64,000 nt of DNA from NCBI RefSeq assembly GCF_034009455.1, contig NZ_CP125380.1, forward strand, positions 3,671,501 through 3,735,500, in the 5' to 3' direction. The notes beneath the pieces were generated by a model, which was given only the letters and a program-made list of their open reading frames with translations, was not told the origin of the DNA and searched no databases. Made by a program: the position numbers and the translations under genes. Positions 35,738-45,735 of this stretch are shown here, in pieces. The DNA comes from Pseudomonas sp. P5_109. GTDB taxonomy: Bacteria > Pseudomonadota > Gammaproteobacteria > Pseudomonadales > Pseudomonadaceae. Each line of letters starts with the position of its first letter. The stretch's first letter is position 1.

Positions 35738-37240
35738 ATGTCCGGTTCAATGGCCCAGGCGTTCGCGCACAACTTTCTCGGGAACTCGCCCCGTTGGTAC
35801 AAGGCCTGCATCGTCGGCTTTCTGATTCTCAATGCCCTGGTGCTGTGGACCGTGGGCCCGGTGGCCGCTGGCTGGCTGCTGGTGCTGGAGTTCATCTTTA
35901 CCCTGGCCATGGCGCTCAAGTGTTATCCGCTGATGCCCGGCGGCCTGTTGTTGATTGAAGCCCTGCTGCTGAAGATGACCACGCCCCAGGCGCTGTACGA
36001 TGAGTTGCAGCACAACTTCCCGGTGATCCTGCTGCTGATGTTCATGGTGGCCGGCATTTATTTCATGAAGGACTTGTTGCTGTACCTGTTCTCGCGCCTG
36101 CTGCTAGGCGTTCGCTCCAAGGCCCTGCTGGCGCTGATGTTCTGCTTTCTGTCGGCCTTTCTCTCGGCGTTCCTCGATGCCTTGACCGTGACGGCCGTGA
36201 TCATCAGTGCCGCCGTCGGCTTTTACTCGGTGTATCACCGCGTCGCCTCGGGTAACGATCCGCGCCAGGACAGTGAGTACAGCGACGACAAACACCTGCC
36301 GACCCTGCATCAGGGTGATCTCGAACAGTTCCGCGCCTTTCTGCGCAGTCTGCTGATGCACGGCGCCGTGGGCACTGCATTGGGCGGTGTTTGCACGCTG
36401 GTCGGTGAACCGCAGAACCTGCTGATCGGCCATGAAATGGGCTGGCACTTCTCCGAGTTCTTTACCCAGGTTGCGCCGGTATCCCTGCCGGTACTGGTTG
36501 CCGGGCTGGTCACGTGCGTCCTGCTGGAAAAGCTGCACTGGTTCGGATACGGCACGCTGCTGCCGGAAAACGTCCGCGCGGTGCTGGCCAACTATGCCGC
36601 TGAAGATGATGCCGAGCGCTCCCCACGCCAACGTGCCGCGCTTCTTGTGCAAGGCGCTGCCGCGTTGATTCTGATTGTCGGGCTGGCGTTCCACATCGCC
36701 GAGGTGGGCTTGATCGGCTTGATGGTGATCGTGTTGATCACCGCGTTTACCGGCATCACCGACGAGCACCGCCTCGGCACCGCGTTCAAGGACGCCATGC
36801 CGTTCACCGCATTGTTGGTGGTGTTTTTCGCGGTGGTCGCGGTGATTCACGATCAGCAATTGTTCGCCCCACTGATCCACTGGGTACTGGCGCTGCCGGC
36901 GGATCAACAGCCGGGCATGCTGTTCATTGCCAACGGCCTGCTGTCCGCCATCAGCGACAACGTGTTCGTGGCAACCATTTACATCACTGAAGTGAAGCGC
37001 GCCTTCATGGCGGGTGAGATGACCCGTGAGCACTTCGAGACGCTGGCCATTGCGATCAATACCGGCACCAACCTGCCGAGCGTGGCGACACCCAATGGCC
37101 AGGCGGCGTTTCTGTTCTTGCTGACGTCGGCCATTGCACCGCTGGTGCGCCTGTCTTACGGGCGGATGGTCTGGATGGCGTTGCCGTACACCGTGGTGAT
37201 GGGCTTGCTAGGGTGGTATGCAGTGAGTTACTGGCTGTAA
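35738..37240 (+). CDS. nhaB: Na+/H+ antiporter NhaB
   Basis: An inner-membrane sodium/proton antiporter of 500 residues, colinear with E. coli NhaB. Landmarks include the opening [76 protein letters not shown] and [20 protein letters not shown]. It keeps cytoplasmic sodium low and contributes to pH control. AAAACAAGGAGCAG supplies the ribosome-binding site. A REPIN follows. Confidence 0.95.
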   Translation: MSGSMAQAFAHNFLGNSPRWYKACIVGFLILNALVLWTVGPVAAGWLLVLEFIFTLAMALKCYPLMPGGLLLIEALLLKMTTPQALYDELQHNFPVILLLMFMVAGIYFMKDLLLYLFSRLLLGVRSKALLALMFCFLSAFLSAFLDALTVTAVIISAAVGFYSVYHRVASGNDPRQDSEYSDDKHLPTLHQGDLEQFRAFLRSLLMHGAVGTALGGVCTLVGEPQNLLIGHEMGWHFSEFFTQVAPVSLPVLVAGLVTCVLLEKLHWFGYGTLLPENVRAVLANYAAEDDAERSPRQRAALLVQGAAALILIVGLAFHIAEVGLIGLMVIVLITAFTGITDEHRLGTAFKDAMPFTALLVVFFAVVAVIHDQQLFAPLIHWVLALPADQQPGMLFIANGLLSAISDNVFVATIYITEVKRAFMAGEMTREHFETLAIAINTGTNLPSVATPNGQAAFLFLLTSAIAPLVRLSYGRMVWMALPYTVVMGLLGWYAVSYWL

Positions 37241-37252
37241 CCCGAACCAAAA

Positions 37253-37344
37253 ATGTGGGAGCGGGCTTGCTCGCGAAAGCGGACTGCCAGTCAACTCAAA
37301 TGTTGAATGTGGCGGCCTCTTCGCGAGCAAGCCCGCTCCCACAG
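37253..37344. repeat. REPIN between nhaB and zwf
   Basis: A standard GTGGGAGCGGGCTTGCTCGC inverted pair at the junction of two converging transcripts. Confidence 0.9.
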
Positions 37345-37354
37345 GAGATACGGG

Positions 37355-38869
37355 TTATCCAAGACGGTGCCAGACGCGACCGTCACGGGTGAGCAATTCT
37401 TCGCCGGCCTTGGGGCCGTTTTCCCCGGCGGCATAGCTCTGCACGCTGGAATCCTGCTGCCAGGCCTCCAGGAACGGTTGCACGGCACGCCAGCCGTTCT
37501 CGATGTTGTCGGCGCGCTGGAACAGCGTCTGGTCGCCTGTCAGGCAATCGTAGATCAGGGTCTCGTAGCCGGTGGACGGCTGCATCTCGAAGAAGTCCTT
37601 GTAGGCAAACCCCAATTCGATGTTGTCCATCTTCAGGGCCTGACCAGGGCGCTTGGCCAACAGGTCGAACCACATGCCTTCGTTCGGCTGGATTTGAATC
37701 CGCAGATAGGTCGGCTGCAATTCGTCGACTTCGGTGTCGCGAAACTGCGCATAGGGCGCCGGCTTGAAACAGATGACGATCTCGGTGTCACGCACGCTCA
37801 TGCGCTTGCCGGTACGCAGGTAGAACGGCACCCCGACCCAACGCCAGTTGTCGATCATGACCTTGAGGGCCACATAGGTTTCGGTATTGCTATCGGGCGC
37901 AACCTTGTCTTCCTGGCGATAACCCGGCAGTGCCTTACCGTCGATTTCACCGGCGGCGTATTGACCGCGCACCGAGTTGGCGCGAGCCTCCTCGACCGTC
38001 CAGGGCCTGATCGCGCCGACGACCTTGGCTTTCTCGCCGCGCACCGCATCGGCGCCAAACGCGGCGGGAGGCTCCATCGCCACCATCGCCAGCAGCTGGA
38101 ACAGGTGATTGGGCACCATGTCCCGTAGCGCGCCGGTGTGCTCATAAAAACTGCCACGGGTTTCCACGCCGACGGTTTCGGCGGCGGTGATCTGCACGTG
38201 GTCGATGTAGTGATTGTTCCAGAACGCTTCGAACAGGCTGTTGGAAAAACGGCTGACCAGAATGTTCTGTACCGTTTCCTTGCCCAGATAGTGATCGATC
38301 CGGTAAATCTGCTTTTCCGTCATCACCTTGAGCAGGCAGGCATTCAAGGCCTCGGCCGTATGCAGGTCGGAGCCGAAGGGCTTTTCGATCACCACCCTTC
38401 TGAACGCCTCGGGAGTTTCTTCCAGCAAGCCGGCGGCACCGAGACGGCGTGCCACTTCACTGAAGAAACGCGGCGCGGTGGCCAGGTAGAACACCGCATT
38501 GCCGGTTCCGCTGTCGGCGATTTTCGCCGCCAGCGCTTGATAAGTGCTGTCGTCCAGGAAGTCGCCCTGGACGTAGCTGATGCCTTTGGCAAGTTTCGAC
38601 CAGACCGCTGGATCAAGGGTGTGGTCACCCTTGCCAGCCATCTCGCCGCGAATGAAGTCTTCGAGCTTTTGCGCAAAACCTTCATCGCTGATGGCGTTGT
38701 GGTCAACGCCGATGATCCGCAGTCCATCCCCGAGCAGGCCGTTGCGCTTGAGGTTATACAGCGCTGGCACCAACAGACGCTTGACCAGGTCACCATGGGC
38801 GCCAAACAGAAACAGCGTCGTCGCGGGTGCGGGCTCAGCCTTGGATTTCTTGCGGATCAAGTGGGTCAT
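37355..38869 (-). CDS. zwf: Glucose-6-phosphate 1-dehydrogenase
   Basis: 504 residues; oxidises glucose 6-phosphate to 6-phosphogluconolactone with NAD(P). The Rossmann motif [20 protein letters not shown] uses a GAHGDL variant of [19 protein letters not shown] carries the catalytic His-Lys region. It overlaps the stop of gnd by four bases and is cotranscribed downstream of it. Pseudomonads often carry several zwf copies; the pairing with gnd and the sequence suggest the secondary zwfB-type rather than the zwf of the hex cluster. Confidence 0.93.
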   Translation of the reverse strand: MTHLIRKKSKAEPAPATTLFLFGAHGDLVKRLLVPALYNLKRNGLLGDGLRIIGVDHNAISDEGFAQKLEDFIRGEMAGKGDHTLDPAVWSKLAKGISYVQGDFLDDSTYQALAAKIADSGTGNAVFYLATAPRFFSEVARRLGAAGLLEETPEAFRRVVIEKPFGSDLHTAEALNACLLKVMTEKQIYRIDHYLGKETVQNILVSRFSNSLFEAFWNNHYIDHVQITAAETVGVETRGSFYEHTGALRDMVPNHLFQLLAMVAMEPPAAFGADAVRGEKAKVVGAIRPWTVEEARANSVRGQYAAGEIDGKALPGYRQEDKVAPDSNTETYVALKVMIDNWRWVGVPFYLRTGKRMSVRDTEIVICFKPAPYAQFRDTEVDELQPTYLRIQIQPNEGMWFDLLAKRPGQALKMDNIELGFAYKDFFEMQPSTGYETLIYDCLTGDQTLFQRADNIENGWRAVQPFLEAWQQDSSVQSYAAGENGPKAGEELLTRDGRVWHRLG

Positions 38870-39846
38870 TTTTTCGAGGTCTCCACGTGGCCGCCGAAGC
38901 CGAAGCGCTGGGCCGAGAGCACCTTGTCGCCAAAGGTGCCCTGCCCGCGCGAACGGTAGCGCGAGAACAGCGAGTTCGACAGCACCGGTACCGGCACCGC
39001 TTGCTCCATTGCGGCTTCGATGGTCCAGCGGCCCTCACCGCTGTCAGCCACAGACCCGGAGAAACCGTCGAGTTTCGGATCGCTGGCCAGGGCATCGGCG
39101 GTCAGGTCGAGCAGCCACGAGGACACCACGCTGCCACGACGCCAGACTTCGGCGATGTCGGCGACGTTCAGGTCGAAACGCTGGTCTGGCGGCAGGCTCT
39201 CGCTGTTTTTGGTTTGCAGGATGTCGAAGCCTTCGGCGAAGGCCTGCATCATTCCGTACTCGATACCGTTGTGGATCATCTTGACGAAATGCCCGGCGCC
39301 GGCGGGACCTGCGTGAATGTAGCCACGCTCGGCACGATCGTCGTCGGACTTGCGGTCCTTGGTGCGCGGGATGTCACCCATGCCAGGGGCCAGGGTGGCG
39401 AACAGCGGATCGAGACGCTTAACGGTCTCGGTATCGCCGCCGATCATCATGCAGTAACCGCGCTCCAGGCCCCAGACGCCGCCGGACGTACCGACGTCGA
39501 TGTAGTGCAGGCCTTTTTCCGACAGGGTTTTGGCCCGGCGGATATCGTCCTTATAGAAGGTGTTGCCGCCATCGATGATGGTGTCGCCGGCTTCGAGCAA
39601 GGTGCCCAGGGTGTCGATGGTGTCTTCGGTCGGCGCGCCAGCTGGCAGCATGACCCACACCGCACGCGGCTTGGCCAGGCCAGCGACCAGCGCAGGCAGA
39701 TCGGTGACGCCGGTGGAACCCTCTGCGGCCAGGGCTTCGACAAAGGCGGTATTGCGGTCATATACAACGGTGGTGTGCCCGTTGAGCATCAGGCGCCGTG
39801 CAATATTGCCGCCCATGCGGCCCAGTCCAATAATCCCGAGTTGCAT
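38866..39846 (-). CDS. gnd: 6-phosphogluconate dehydrogenase, decarboxylating
   Basis: 326 residues, the short form related to NAD-preferring GntZ/YqeC enzymes rather than the 470-residue form. The Rossmann fingerprint [14 protein letters not shown] at residues 6-19 and the substrate motif [18 protein letters not shown] are clear. It converts 6-phosphogluconate to ribulose 5-phosphate. First gene of the gnd-zwf pair, it supplies an oxidative pentose-phosphate branch next to the normal Entner-Doudoroff route. Confidence 0.93.
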   Translation of the reverse strand: MQLGIIGLGRMGGNIARRLMLNGHTTVVYDRNTAFVEALAAEGSTGVTDLPALVAGLAKPRAVWVMLPAGAPTEDTIDTLGTLLEAGDTIIDGGNTFYKDDIRRAKTLSEKGLHYIDVGTSGGVWGLERGYCMMIGGDTETVKRLDPLFATLAPGMGDIPRTKDRKSDDDRAERGYIHAGPAGAGHFVKMIHNGIEYGMMQAFAEGFDILQTKNSESLPPDQRFDLNVADIAEVWRRGSVVSSWLLDLTADALASDPKLDGFSGSVADSGEGRWTIEAAMEQAVPVPVLSNSLFSRYRSRGQGTFGDKVLSAQRFGFGGHVETSKK

Positions 39847-40119
39847 GTGCTGATGCTCCCTACTACAAATAAAATGTGTGTCAAAGGTTATAGCCCAACG
39901 CGACTCATGAGGTTAGTCCAGAGCGTTGGCGTGAAGTTTCCGGGCATTGTGCCCGATCCTGATGGATAACGTCGGGAATCAAGCCGAAGACACAACGACA
40001 ATGAAAAATAAAAAAGTTCCCTTTGGGGGCAAAAGAAATCAAAATTGGCGCCGATAGTAGATCAGCCGTTGATTTCGAGGCGGCTCTACAGTTGAGACAC
40101 GCCATTTGCGAGGTGAGCA

Positions 40120-40302
40120 ATGGGCACAGTACATACCGCACTGCCAGCACAAACCCTTTACGTCACTATCCGTCGCGATGAATTGCGTCAGTTGAAAGAA
40201 GAACGCGATCAGTTGAAACAGGAGCTGGCGCAGTTACGCCTGCTGTTGCAAGCCGGCCAGACCCACCCCCTGGCTGTGACACAGCGCGCCCCACTCGCCT
40301 GA
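40120..40302 (+). CDS. Small coiled-coil protein (DUF6026-like)
   Basis: 60 residues. A beta-like start (LYVTIRRDE) leads into a heptad-rich helix (LRQLKEERDQLKQELAQLRL) that should form a short coiled coil. GAGGTGAG precedes the ATG. It is a genus-typical small protein, which I associate with DUF6026 from memory; no function is known. Confidence 0.65.
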   Translation: MGTVHTALPAQTLYVTIRRDELRQLKEERDQLKQELAQLRLLLQAGQTHPLAVTQRAPLA

Positions 40303-40382
40303 CGCTTCCCTTGCAAGCGGGAGCAGTCTGCACTGCTTCCGCACTGGCTCACGCCCTGCCATTTTCGGCAACTCACAAAATT

Positions 40383-40404
40383 TTCACAATTGTTTCACGA
40401 TAAT
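40383..40404 (+). promoter_or_regulatory. Candidate ColR box and -10 of cptA
   Basis: TTCACAATTGTTTCAC at 40383-40398 follows the remembered ColR consensus YYNA(C/G)NNYTTTTTCAC with one mismatch. A second, weaker copy overlaps upstream, ending at 40387, so TTTCAC occurs twice with an 11-base period. GATAAT (40399-40404) follows directly as a -10, with no -35, as expected for a response-regulator-activated promoter. Confidence 0.5.
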
Positions 40405-40501
40405 TACGCGTTTAAGGCCGCCCGATTCCGCGCGGCCCTCGTTCGTCGTCCGCGATCTCCAAGTCCCGGCGGTGGTAGTGAATTCTCGGCTGGAGCGCTG
40501 A

Positions 40502-42238
40502 ATGTCTTTGTTCAAACGCAGCAAAACGACTGCGGCAGGTTTTGACTGGGCCGGGTTCATCTGGCTGTTTGTATTTTTCTGGTACTTTTCCGGCATTACC
40601 CAGCTACTGATCCAGTTGACGGGCACCTCCGGCTTTACCGGATTCCGCCAGGCCTTCGTCATGAGCGCGATCTGGCTGGCGCCGATGCTGCTGTTCCCCA
40701 AGCAGACCCGTGTCATGGCCGCCGTGATCGGCGTTGTGCTGTGGGCGTGTTCCATGGCGAGCCTGGGCTACTTCTTCATTTACCAGCAGGAATTTTCCCA
40801 GAGCGTCATCTTCATCATGTTCGAGTCGAACGTGGCTGAAGCCGGCGAGTACATGACCCAGTACTTTGCCTGGTGGATGGTTCCGGCATTCCTGGCCCAC
40901 ACTGTTTTTGCCTGGTTCCTGTGGACTCGCCTGCGCCCGGTGTACCTGCCCCGTGGCAAGGCCATCGCGGCAGCCGTGGCCATCGTGGTGGCGGTGGTCG
41001 GTTATCCGCTGATCAAGCAGACCTCGCGCACCGGCAGTTTCGCCGAAGGCTTCGACAAGTTCGAAACCCGCATCGAGCCGGCTGTGCCATGGCAGATGGC
41101 CGTGGCCTATCACCGTTACCTGGAAACCCTGGCCGGCATGCAGGACATGCTCGACAGCGCCAGCAAGATTCCACCGCTGCACAACCTCAAGGATGCCATG
41201 GCCAACCAGCCTGCGACCCTGGTGCTGGTGATCGGCGAGTCCACCAACCGCCAGCGCATGAGCCTGTACGGTTACCCACGGCAAACCACGCCGGAACTGG
41301 ACAAGCTCAAGGATCAACTGGACGTTTTCGACAACGTCATCACCCCGCGCCCGTACACCATTGAAGCGCTGCAGCAGGTCCTGACCTTCGCCGACGAAGA
41401 AAACCCGGACCTGTACCTGTCGACGCCATCGCTGGTCAGCATGATGAAACAGGCCGGTTACAAGACCTTCTGGATCACCAACCAGCAGACCATGACCAAG
41501 CGCAACACCATGCTCACGACCTTCTCCGAACAGGCCGACGAACAGGTGTACCTGAACAACAACCGCAACCAGAACGCCGCCCAGTACGATGGCGACGTGA
41601 TCGAGCCGTTCAACAAGGCCCTGGCCGATGCGGCACCGCGCAAACTCATCGTCGTGCATTTGCTGGGCACGCACATGAGCTACCAGTACCGCTACCCGTC
41701 GACCTTCGACAAGTTCCAGGATCGCACGGGTGTGCCTGCCGGCATTCGCGATGACCAGTTGCCGACGTACAACAGCTACGACAACGCCGTGCTGTACAAC
41801 GATTTCGTGGTATCGAGCCTGATCAAGGACTACGCCAAGAGCGATCCGAACGGCTTCCTGCTGTACCTGTCCGACCACGGCGAAGACGTGTTCGATTCCG
41901 TAGGACACAGCACCCTGGGGCGCAACGAGAACAAGCCGACGGCGCCGATGTACACCATTCCGTTCATGGCCTGGGCCTCGCCGAAATGGCGAGCAAGCCA
42001 TGACTGGAACCTCGCCGGCGATCTCTCGCGTCCTTACAGCAGCTCGCACCTGATCCACACCTGGGCCGATCTGGCGGGCCTGAGCTTCGACGAACTCGAT
42101 CGCAGCAAAAGTCTGGTCAGCGATAGCTTCAAGGCCCGGCCATTGATGATCGGCAACCCGTATGAGCGTGAGCAACGCGCGCTGATCGACTTCAGCCTGA
42201 TGAAGCCAAAGACGCCACCCGCGGTCGTTCAGCAGTAA
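40502..42238 (+). CDS. cptA: Phosphoethanolamine transferase CptA
   Basis: 578 residues, colinear with E. coli CptA. Five N-terminal membrane helices (to about residue 175) anchor a periplasmic sulfatase-fold domain. The nucleophile Thr and metal site are in VIGESTNRQRMSLYGYPR, with LLGTHMSYQYRYP and LYLSDHGEDVFD further on. It transfers phosphoethanolamine to lipopolysaccharide, lowering the surface charge available to metals and cationic peptides. A ColR-like box lies upstream and a strong terminator follows. Confidence 0.93.
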   Translation: MSLFKRSKTTAAGFDWAGFIWLFVFFWYFSGITQLLIQLTGTSGFTGFRQAFVMSAIWLAPMLLFPKQTRVMAAVIGVVLWACSMASLGYFFIYQQEFSQSVIFIMFESNVAEAGEYMTQYFAWWMVPAFLAHTVFAWFLWTRLRPVYLPRGKAIAAAVAIVVAVVGYPLIKQTSRTGSFAEGFDKFETRIEPAVPWQMAVAYHRYLETLAGMQDMLDSASKIPPLHNLKDAMANQPATLVLVIGESTNRQRMSLYGYPRQTTPELDKLKDQLDVFDNVITPRPYTIEALQQVLTFADEENPDLYLSTPSLVSMMKQAGYKTFWITNQQTMTKRNTMLTTFSEQADEQVYLNNNRNQNAAQYDGDVIEPFNKALADAAPRKLIVVHLLGTHMSYQYRYPSTFDKFQDRTGVPAGIRDDQLPTYNSYDNAVLYNDFVVSSLIKDYAKSDPNGFLLYLSDHGEDVFDSVGHSTLGRNENKPTAPMYTIPFMAWASPKWRASHDWNLAGDLSRPYSSSHLIHTWADLAGLSFDELDRSKSLVSDSFKARPLMIGNPYEREQRALIDFSLMKPKTPPAVVQQ

Positions 42239-42244
42239 TCCTTC

Positions 42245-42270
42245 CAGGGGCCGATTCCGGCCCCTTTTTC
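42245..42270 (+). terminator. Rho-independent terminator of cptA
   Basis: AGGGGCC-GATTCC-GGCCCCT followed by TTTTC begins seven bases after the stop codon. Confidence 0.9.
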
Positions 42271-42394
42271 ATGCTGGCTTTCCAGCAACCGGAGTTAATT
42301 CCCTTTTAACGGAATCGGCGGATAATGCCATTTCGACACTGCTTCATAGATTCATGGACGAAAGGCATCCGACATCTGTAGTGGGAGGCAAACC

Positions 42395-42604
42395 ATGAAA
42401 CGCACCGCAATGATCCTCGCCGGCCTGTTGGCCTTGGGTTCGACCAGCGCTTTTGCCGAAGGCGGAGCTGAACGCATGCGCTATTACTTCGAAAGTCTAC
42501 GACTGGCCCAGCAACAAGCCCTGGGTCACCCAATCCAAAGTACTGAGTTGCGGGTTCCAGACGATCAAACCGCACAAATGACTGAAACCTACAGACCGAA
42601 ATGA
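42395..42604 (+). CDS. Small secreted protein, unknown function
   Basis: 69 residues: a signal peptide (MKRTAMILAGLLALGSTSAFA) and a short charged mature chain with GGAERMRYYFESLRLAQQQA. It is a monocistronic unit with its own strong terminator. The type is common in Pseudomonas, but no family function is known. Confidence 0.7.
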   Translation: MKRTAMILAGLLALGSTSAFAEGGAERMRYYFESLRLAQQQALGHPIQSTELRVPDDQTAQMTETYRPK

Positions 42605-42648
42605 TCCATGTGCCTCTGACTGCGACTCTACAGTTGGAGATGATTGCT

Positions 42649-42675
42649 GGGCGTCCTGATGGACGCCCTTTTTTT
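42649..42675 (+). terminator. Rho-independent terminator
   Basis: GGGCGTCC-TGAT-GGACGCCC followed by seven T residues ends the small secreted protein transcript, just before array 2. Confidence 0.95.
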
Positions 42676-42678
42676 GGG

Positions 42679-42752
42679 TTCTTCACGCATTCCCGGGAAA
42701 CTGTAGGAGCCGGCTTGCTGGCGATGGACTCCAGTGCGCCGCGTTTATCCAG
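42679..42752 (+). repeat. Inverted copy of 32057-32130 (74 bases)
   Basis: Begins in unique-looking flank (TTCTTCACGCATTCCCGGGA) and runs into the first unit of array 2. It matches the end of array 1 exactly on the opposite strand. Confidence 0.9.
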
Positions 42753-43202
42753 CCCACACGCGTCATCGTTAACGACCATCGCCCGCAAGCGGGCTCCTAC
42801 AAGGGACCGCGTCCTGATCGAAATGATGTGAACGCCAAACTGTAGGAGCCAGCTTGCTGGCGATGGACTCCAGTGCGCCGCGTTTATCCGGTCCACACGC
42901 GTCATCGTTAACGACCATCGCCCGCGGGCCCGCGTCCGAGTCAAAATGATGTGAACGCCAAACTGTAGGAGCCGGCTTGCTGGCGATGGACTCACGTGCG
43001 CCGAGTTTATCCAGTCCACACGCGTTATCGTTAACGACCATCACTGGCAAGCCAGCTCCTACAAGGCCCGCGTCCGAGTCAAAATGATGTGAACGCCAAA
43101 CTGTAGGAGCCGGCTTGCTGGCGATGGACTCACGTGCGCCGAGTTTATCCGGTTCACACGCGTTATCGTTAACGACCATCGCTGGCAAGCCAGCTCCTAC
43201 AA
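42702..43202. repeat. Tandem REPIN array 2 (four units, inverse orientation)
   Basis: Units start at 42702, 42841, 42964 and 43102, giving periods of 139, 123 and 138. They have the same arms, core and spacer as array 1 but on the opposite strand (core TATCGTTAACGACCATCG). The second unit has lost about 16 bases of its right arm, at CCCGCGGGCCCGCGTCC. The array fills the gap between the small secreted protein and the GNAT gene. Confidence 0.95.
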
Positions 43203-43241
43203 CACGCTGGAAATGAAGTGACCTCCAAAGGTCCTGTCGAG

Positions 43242-43733
43242 CTAGAGGCTCTTGGTCCAAAACAGCATTCGCCCATGGACCGGGTCGAACATGCCGGCGG
43301 CGAAACCGGCTTTTTCATAGGAGCCCTGCGCCACGGCGTTGCCTTCCAGCACTTCCAGGGTGAGCTTGCAGCAACCGCGCTGACGGGCGATGTCCTCGAC
43401 CTTTTGCAGCATCTTCTGGCTCAAACCCAGGCCGCGAAATTTTTTCACCACCGACACGTCGTGCACATTGACCAACGGCCGGCAGGCAAAAGTGGAAAAT
43501 CCCTCGAAGCAATTGACCAGCCCGGCCGGTTCGCCGCCGACAAAGGCCAGCACACTGAAGGCGTGGGGACGCCGGGCAAGCTCTGCCGGAAGTTGCTCCA
43601 GTACAGCGGCCGGCAACGACTGCCCGCCTCCCATCGGGTCCTCGGCGTAGTGGTTCAACACCAGACAAATAGCCTCGGCATGCACCGGATTGGTGTAACT
43701 GGCCTGAAGCACAAGAATTTCTGCGGAGTCCAT
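43242..43733 (-). CDS. GNAT-family N-acetyltransferase
   Basis: 163 residues from ATG 43733, which has GAGG six bases upstream; ATG 43739 directly abuts that site. The acetyl-CoA loop is in KKFRGLGLSQKMLQKVEDIA, and the C-terminal strand GFAAGMFDPVHGRMLFWTK closes the fold. The substrate is unknown. The gene follows array 2 and has no close operon partner. Confidence 0.85.
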   Translation of the reverse strand: MDSAEILVLQASYTNPVHAEAICLVLNHYAEDPMGGGQSLPAAVLEQLPAELARRPHAFSVLAFVGGEPAGLVNCFEGFSTFACRPLVNVHDVSVVKKFRGLGLSQKMLQKVEDIARQRGCCKLTLEVLEGNAVAQGSYEKAGFAAGMFDPVHGRMLFWTKSL

Positions 43734-43850
43734 TTCCATCCTCGATCACACATGAAGTAGCCCCCAGCATGCATGTCACGCTGAAGTGCCCGCCGACCAT
43801 AGCGCGAGCACCGTGGTGTCGACAATCGCAACCGCACAATTGCTTGGCGC

Positions 43851-44432
43851 TCAAGCGCCCCAGATCAGGGCTTCCGTCCATCCCAGTTCGGCAAAATCCT
43901 CGGCCCGCAAGTGCGATTCACCGGCGCAGAAAAACTCGTCGAGTTGCGGTGGCTTGACCGAAGTGCCGCTGAGCATGGCGTGAACCTGGCCGCGATGATG
44001 GATCTGGTGTTCGAACAAGTGGGACAGAAGGCGCAAACGGCTGTCGTACTGCGGCGTGTCGCGGGCGATGGTGACGATTTTGCCGAGACTGGCATCGCGC
44101 AGTTGCTCGCAATAGGCGATCAACCGACGGTCGACCTGGGCCTGCTCGCTAACGAGGTCGATCGCGAGCAAGCAGGGTTCGTCTTCCTTGAAAAAGACCT
44201 GGTAATTGGGATGCGGATCGTCGCCGCGCATTTCGCGCTCCAGTGCATCCACATAAAACCAGTCGCAGGTGAGGATGTGGTTGAGGGTGACGCGGATGCC
44301 GGGGAAAAAACTGACCCGGGGTGCGCTCAGTTCCTGCGCGGTCAATTGTCTCCAGGCCTTGGCCAATCGGTGATTGGCCCAGGCGTTCTGGTAGGCCATG
44401 GTCAGCAAATGGTGGGACAAGGGCTGATTCAT
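43851..44432 (-). CDS. DinB-family metal-binding protein
   Basis: 193 residues of the DinB/YfiT four-helix bundle. The three expected histidine ligands lie in LNHILTCDWFYVDAL and HLFEHQIHHRGQVHAM. Members are metal-dependent thiol-transferase-like or damage-induced proteins of uncertain function. ATG 44432 has GGGAG upstream; a TTG further up (44462) is rejected. The gene lies 27 bases after zapE on the same strand. Confidence 0.85.
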   Translation of the reverse strand: MNQPLSHHLLTMAYQNAWANHRLAKAWRQLTAQELSAPRVSFFPGIRVTLNHILTCDWFYVDALEREMRGDDPHPNYQVFFKEDEPCLLAIDLVSEQAQVDRRLIAYCEQLRDASLGKIVTIARDTPQYDSRLRLLSHLFEHQIHHRGQVHAMLSGTSVKPPQLDEFFCAGESHLRAEDFAELGWTEALIWGA

Positions 44433-44458
44433 GTTCGCTGCTCCCGATCGAATCCCGA

Positions 44459-45577
44459 TCAAACTTCGGCAAACCGTTGCAACTGCATTTCCTGCAATCG
44501 ACTGAGGGTGCGACGGAACGGGAACTCCAGGTAACCCTCGGTGTACAGCGACGCCATTGGCACTTGCGCTTCAAGGTACAGCGGCACCTTGCGGTCATAG
44601 CACTCATCCACCAGGGCAATGAAGCGTCGCACACCGTCGTCATGCACCGACAACTGCGGCAATTCGCGATCCCCCGCCTCCACCCGCTCGATGCCGTCTT
44701 CGGTGCCACGGGCAATGCGCCCGGCGCGCTTCTGCGCACTGAGGTTGGGGACATCACTCAACAGAATAGCGCTGTAGGTATCGCACAGGGCGATGAAATC
44801 CATGGCTGCGAACGGTTGCTCACACAGCGCGGCGTAGCGGGCCCAGAGCACTGTCGGGCTGGCCTTGACCACGTCGAGCGAGCGGTAACCGACCTGGATC
44901 GGCTCGCTCGACACTGACTGGCCGACGCTCAACCCCTGGAACACTTGATCCAGCGCGCCGGGCTCACCGGGCTCGGCCACCCAGTAGCGCTGCGAACCGA
45001 CGCCCGGGTGCAAGCGATGGTCTTCCCCGCCATCCACCGCAATAACTTGCATATGTTGCTTGATCGCCGTGATAGCGGGGAGGAAACGGTCGCGATTGAA
45101 ACCATCGGCGTACAGCTGGTCCGGCGGCAGATTGGACGTGCAGACCACCACCACGCCCTGTTCGAACATCACCTGGAACAGGCGCCCGAGAATGATCGCG
45201 TCGCCGATGTCATTGACGAACAGCTCGTCGAAACACAGGACGCGCACTTCTTCGGCCAATTCACGGGCCAACGCCTTGAGCGGATCGGCGGTGCCGGTCA
45301 GTTGAAACGAGCGCTGGTGCACCCAGCCCATGAAATGGTGAAAGTGCTGGCGCCGCGCCGGTACGCGCAGGCTTTGGTAGAACTGGTCCATCAACCAGGT
45401 TTTACCCCGCCCCACCGGCCCCCACAGGTACACGCCGGAAATTGGCGAGCGGCCTTCGTGCAGTGCTTCGTGGCATTTTTGCAGCGCCCACACGGCATGT
45501 TCCTGGGCCTCGTCCTGGACGAAGCCCTTTTGTTCGATGGCGTGCTGCCAGGCGCTTAGGGGGGATTCGATAGTCAT
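44459..45577 (-). CDS. zapE: Cell division ATPase ZapE (AFG1 family)
   Basis: 372 residues of the AFG1-like P-loop ATPases; ZapE acts on the Z-ring during late division and low-oxygen growth. Walker A is GPVGRGKT (residues 53-60), Walker B VLCFDELFVND, and sensor-like TSNLPPDQLY follows. The C terminus keeps SVHDDGVRRFIALVDECYDR and RLQEMQLQRFAEV. ATG 45577 is chosen; an upstream ATG at 45601 has no better ribosome-binding site. Confidence 0.9.
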   Translation of the reverse strand: MTIESPLSAWQHAIEQKGFVQDEAQEHAVWALQKCHEALHEGRSPISGVYLWGPVGRGKTWLMDQFYQSLRVPARRQHFHHFMGWVHQRSFQLTGTADPLKALARELAEEVRVLCFDELFVNDIGDAIILGRLFQVMFEQGVVVVCTSNLPPDQLYADGFNRDRFLPAITAIKQHMQVIAVDGGEDHRLHPGVGSQRYWVAEPGEPGALDQVFQGLSVGQSVSSEPIQVGYRSLDVVKASPTVLWARYAALCEQPFAAMDFIALCDTYSAILLSDVPNLSAQKRAGRIARGTEDGIERVEAGDRELPQLSVHDDGVRRFIALVDECYDRKVPLYLEAQVPMASLYTEGYLEFPFRRTLSRLQEMQLQRFAEV

Positions 45578-45735
45578 GGGCGGCAGTATGCCATTGCGCA
45601 TGGATAACGCGACCGGTGATCGGCATTTTTGTACAGCAAGAAAAAGCGCCTTGACGCGCTAGATTACTATCATCATATTTAATAGATGTTGTTAGTAATT
45701 TATTAACCCCGTCGCCATCTCTCTGGAGTCATCCC

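Noticed and set aside
42306..43260. Long minus-strand frames across array 2
   Set aside because: They arise from the repeat units and overlap terminators and the small secreted-protein gene on the other strand.
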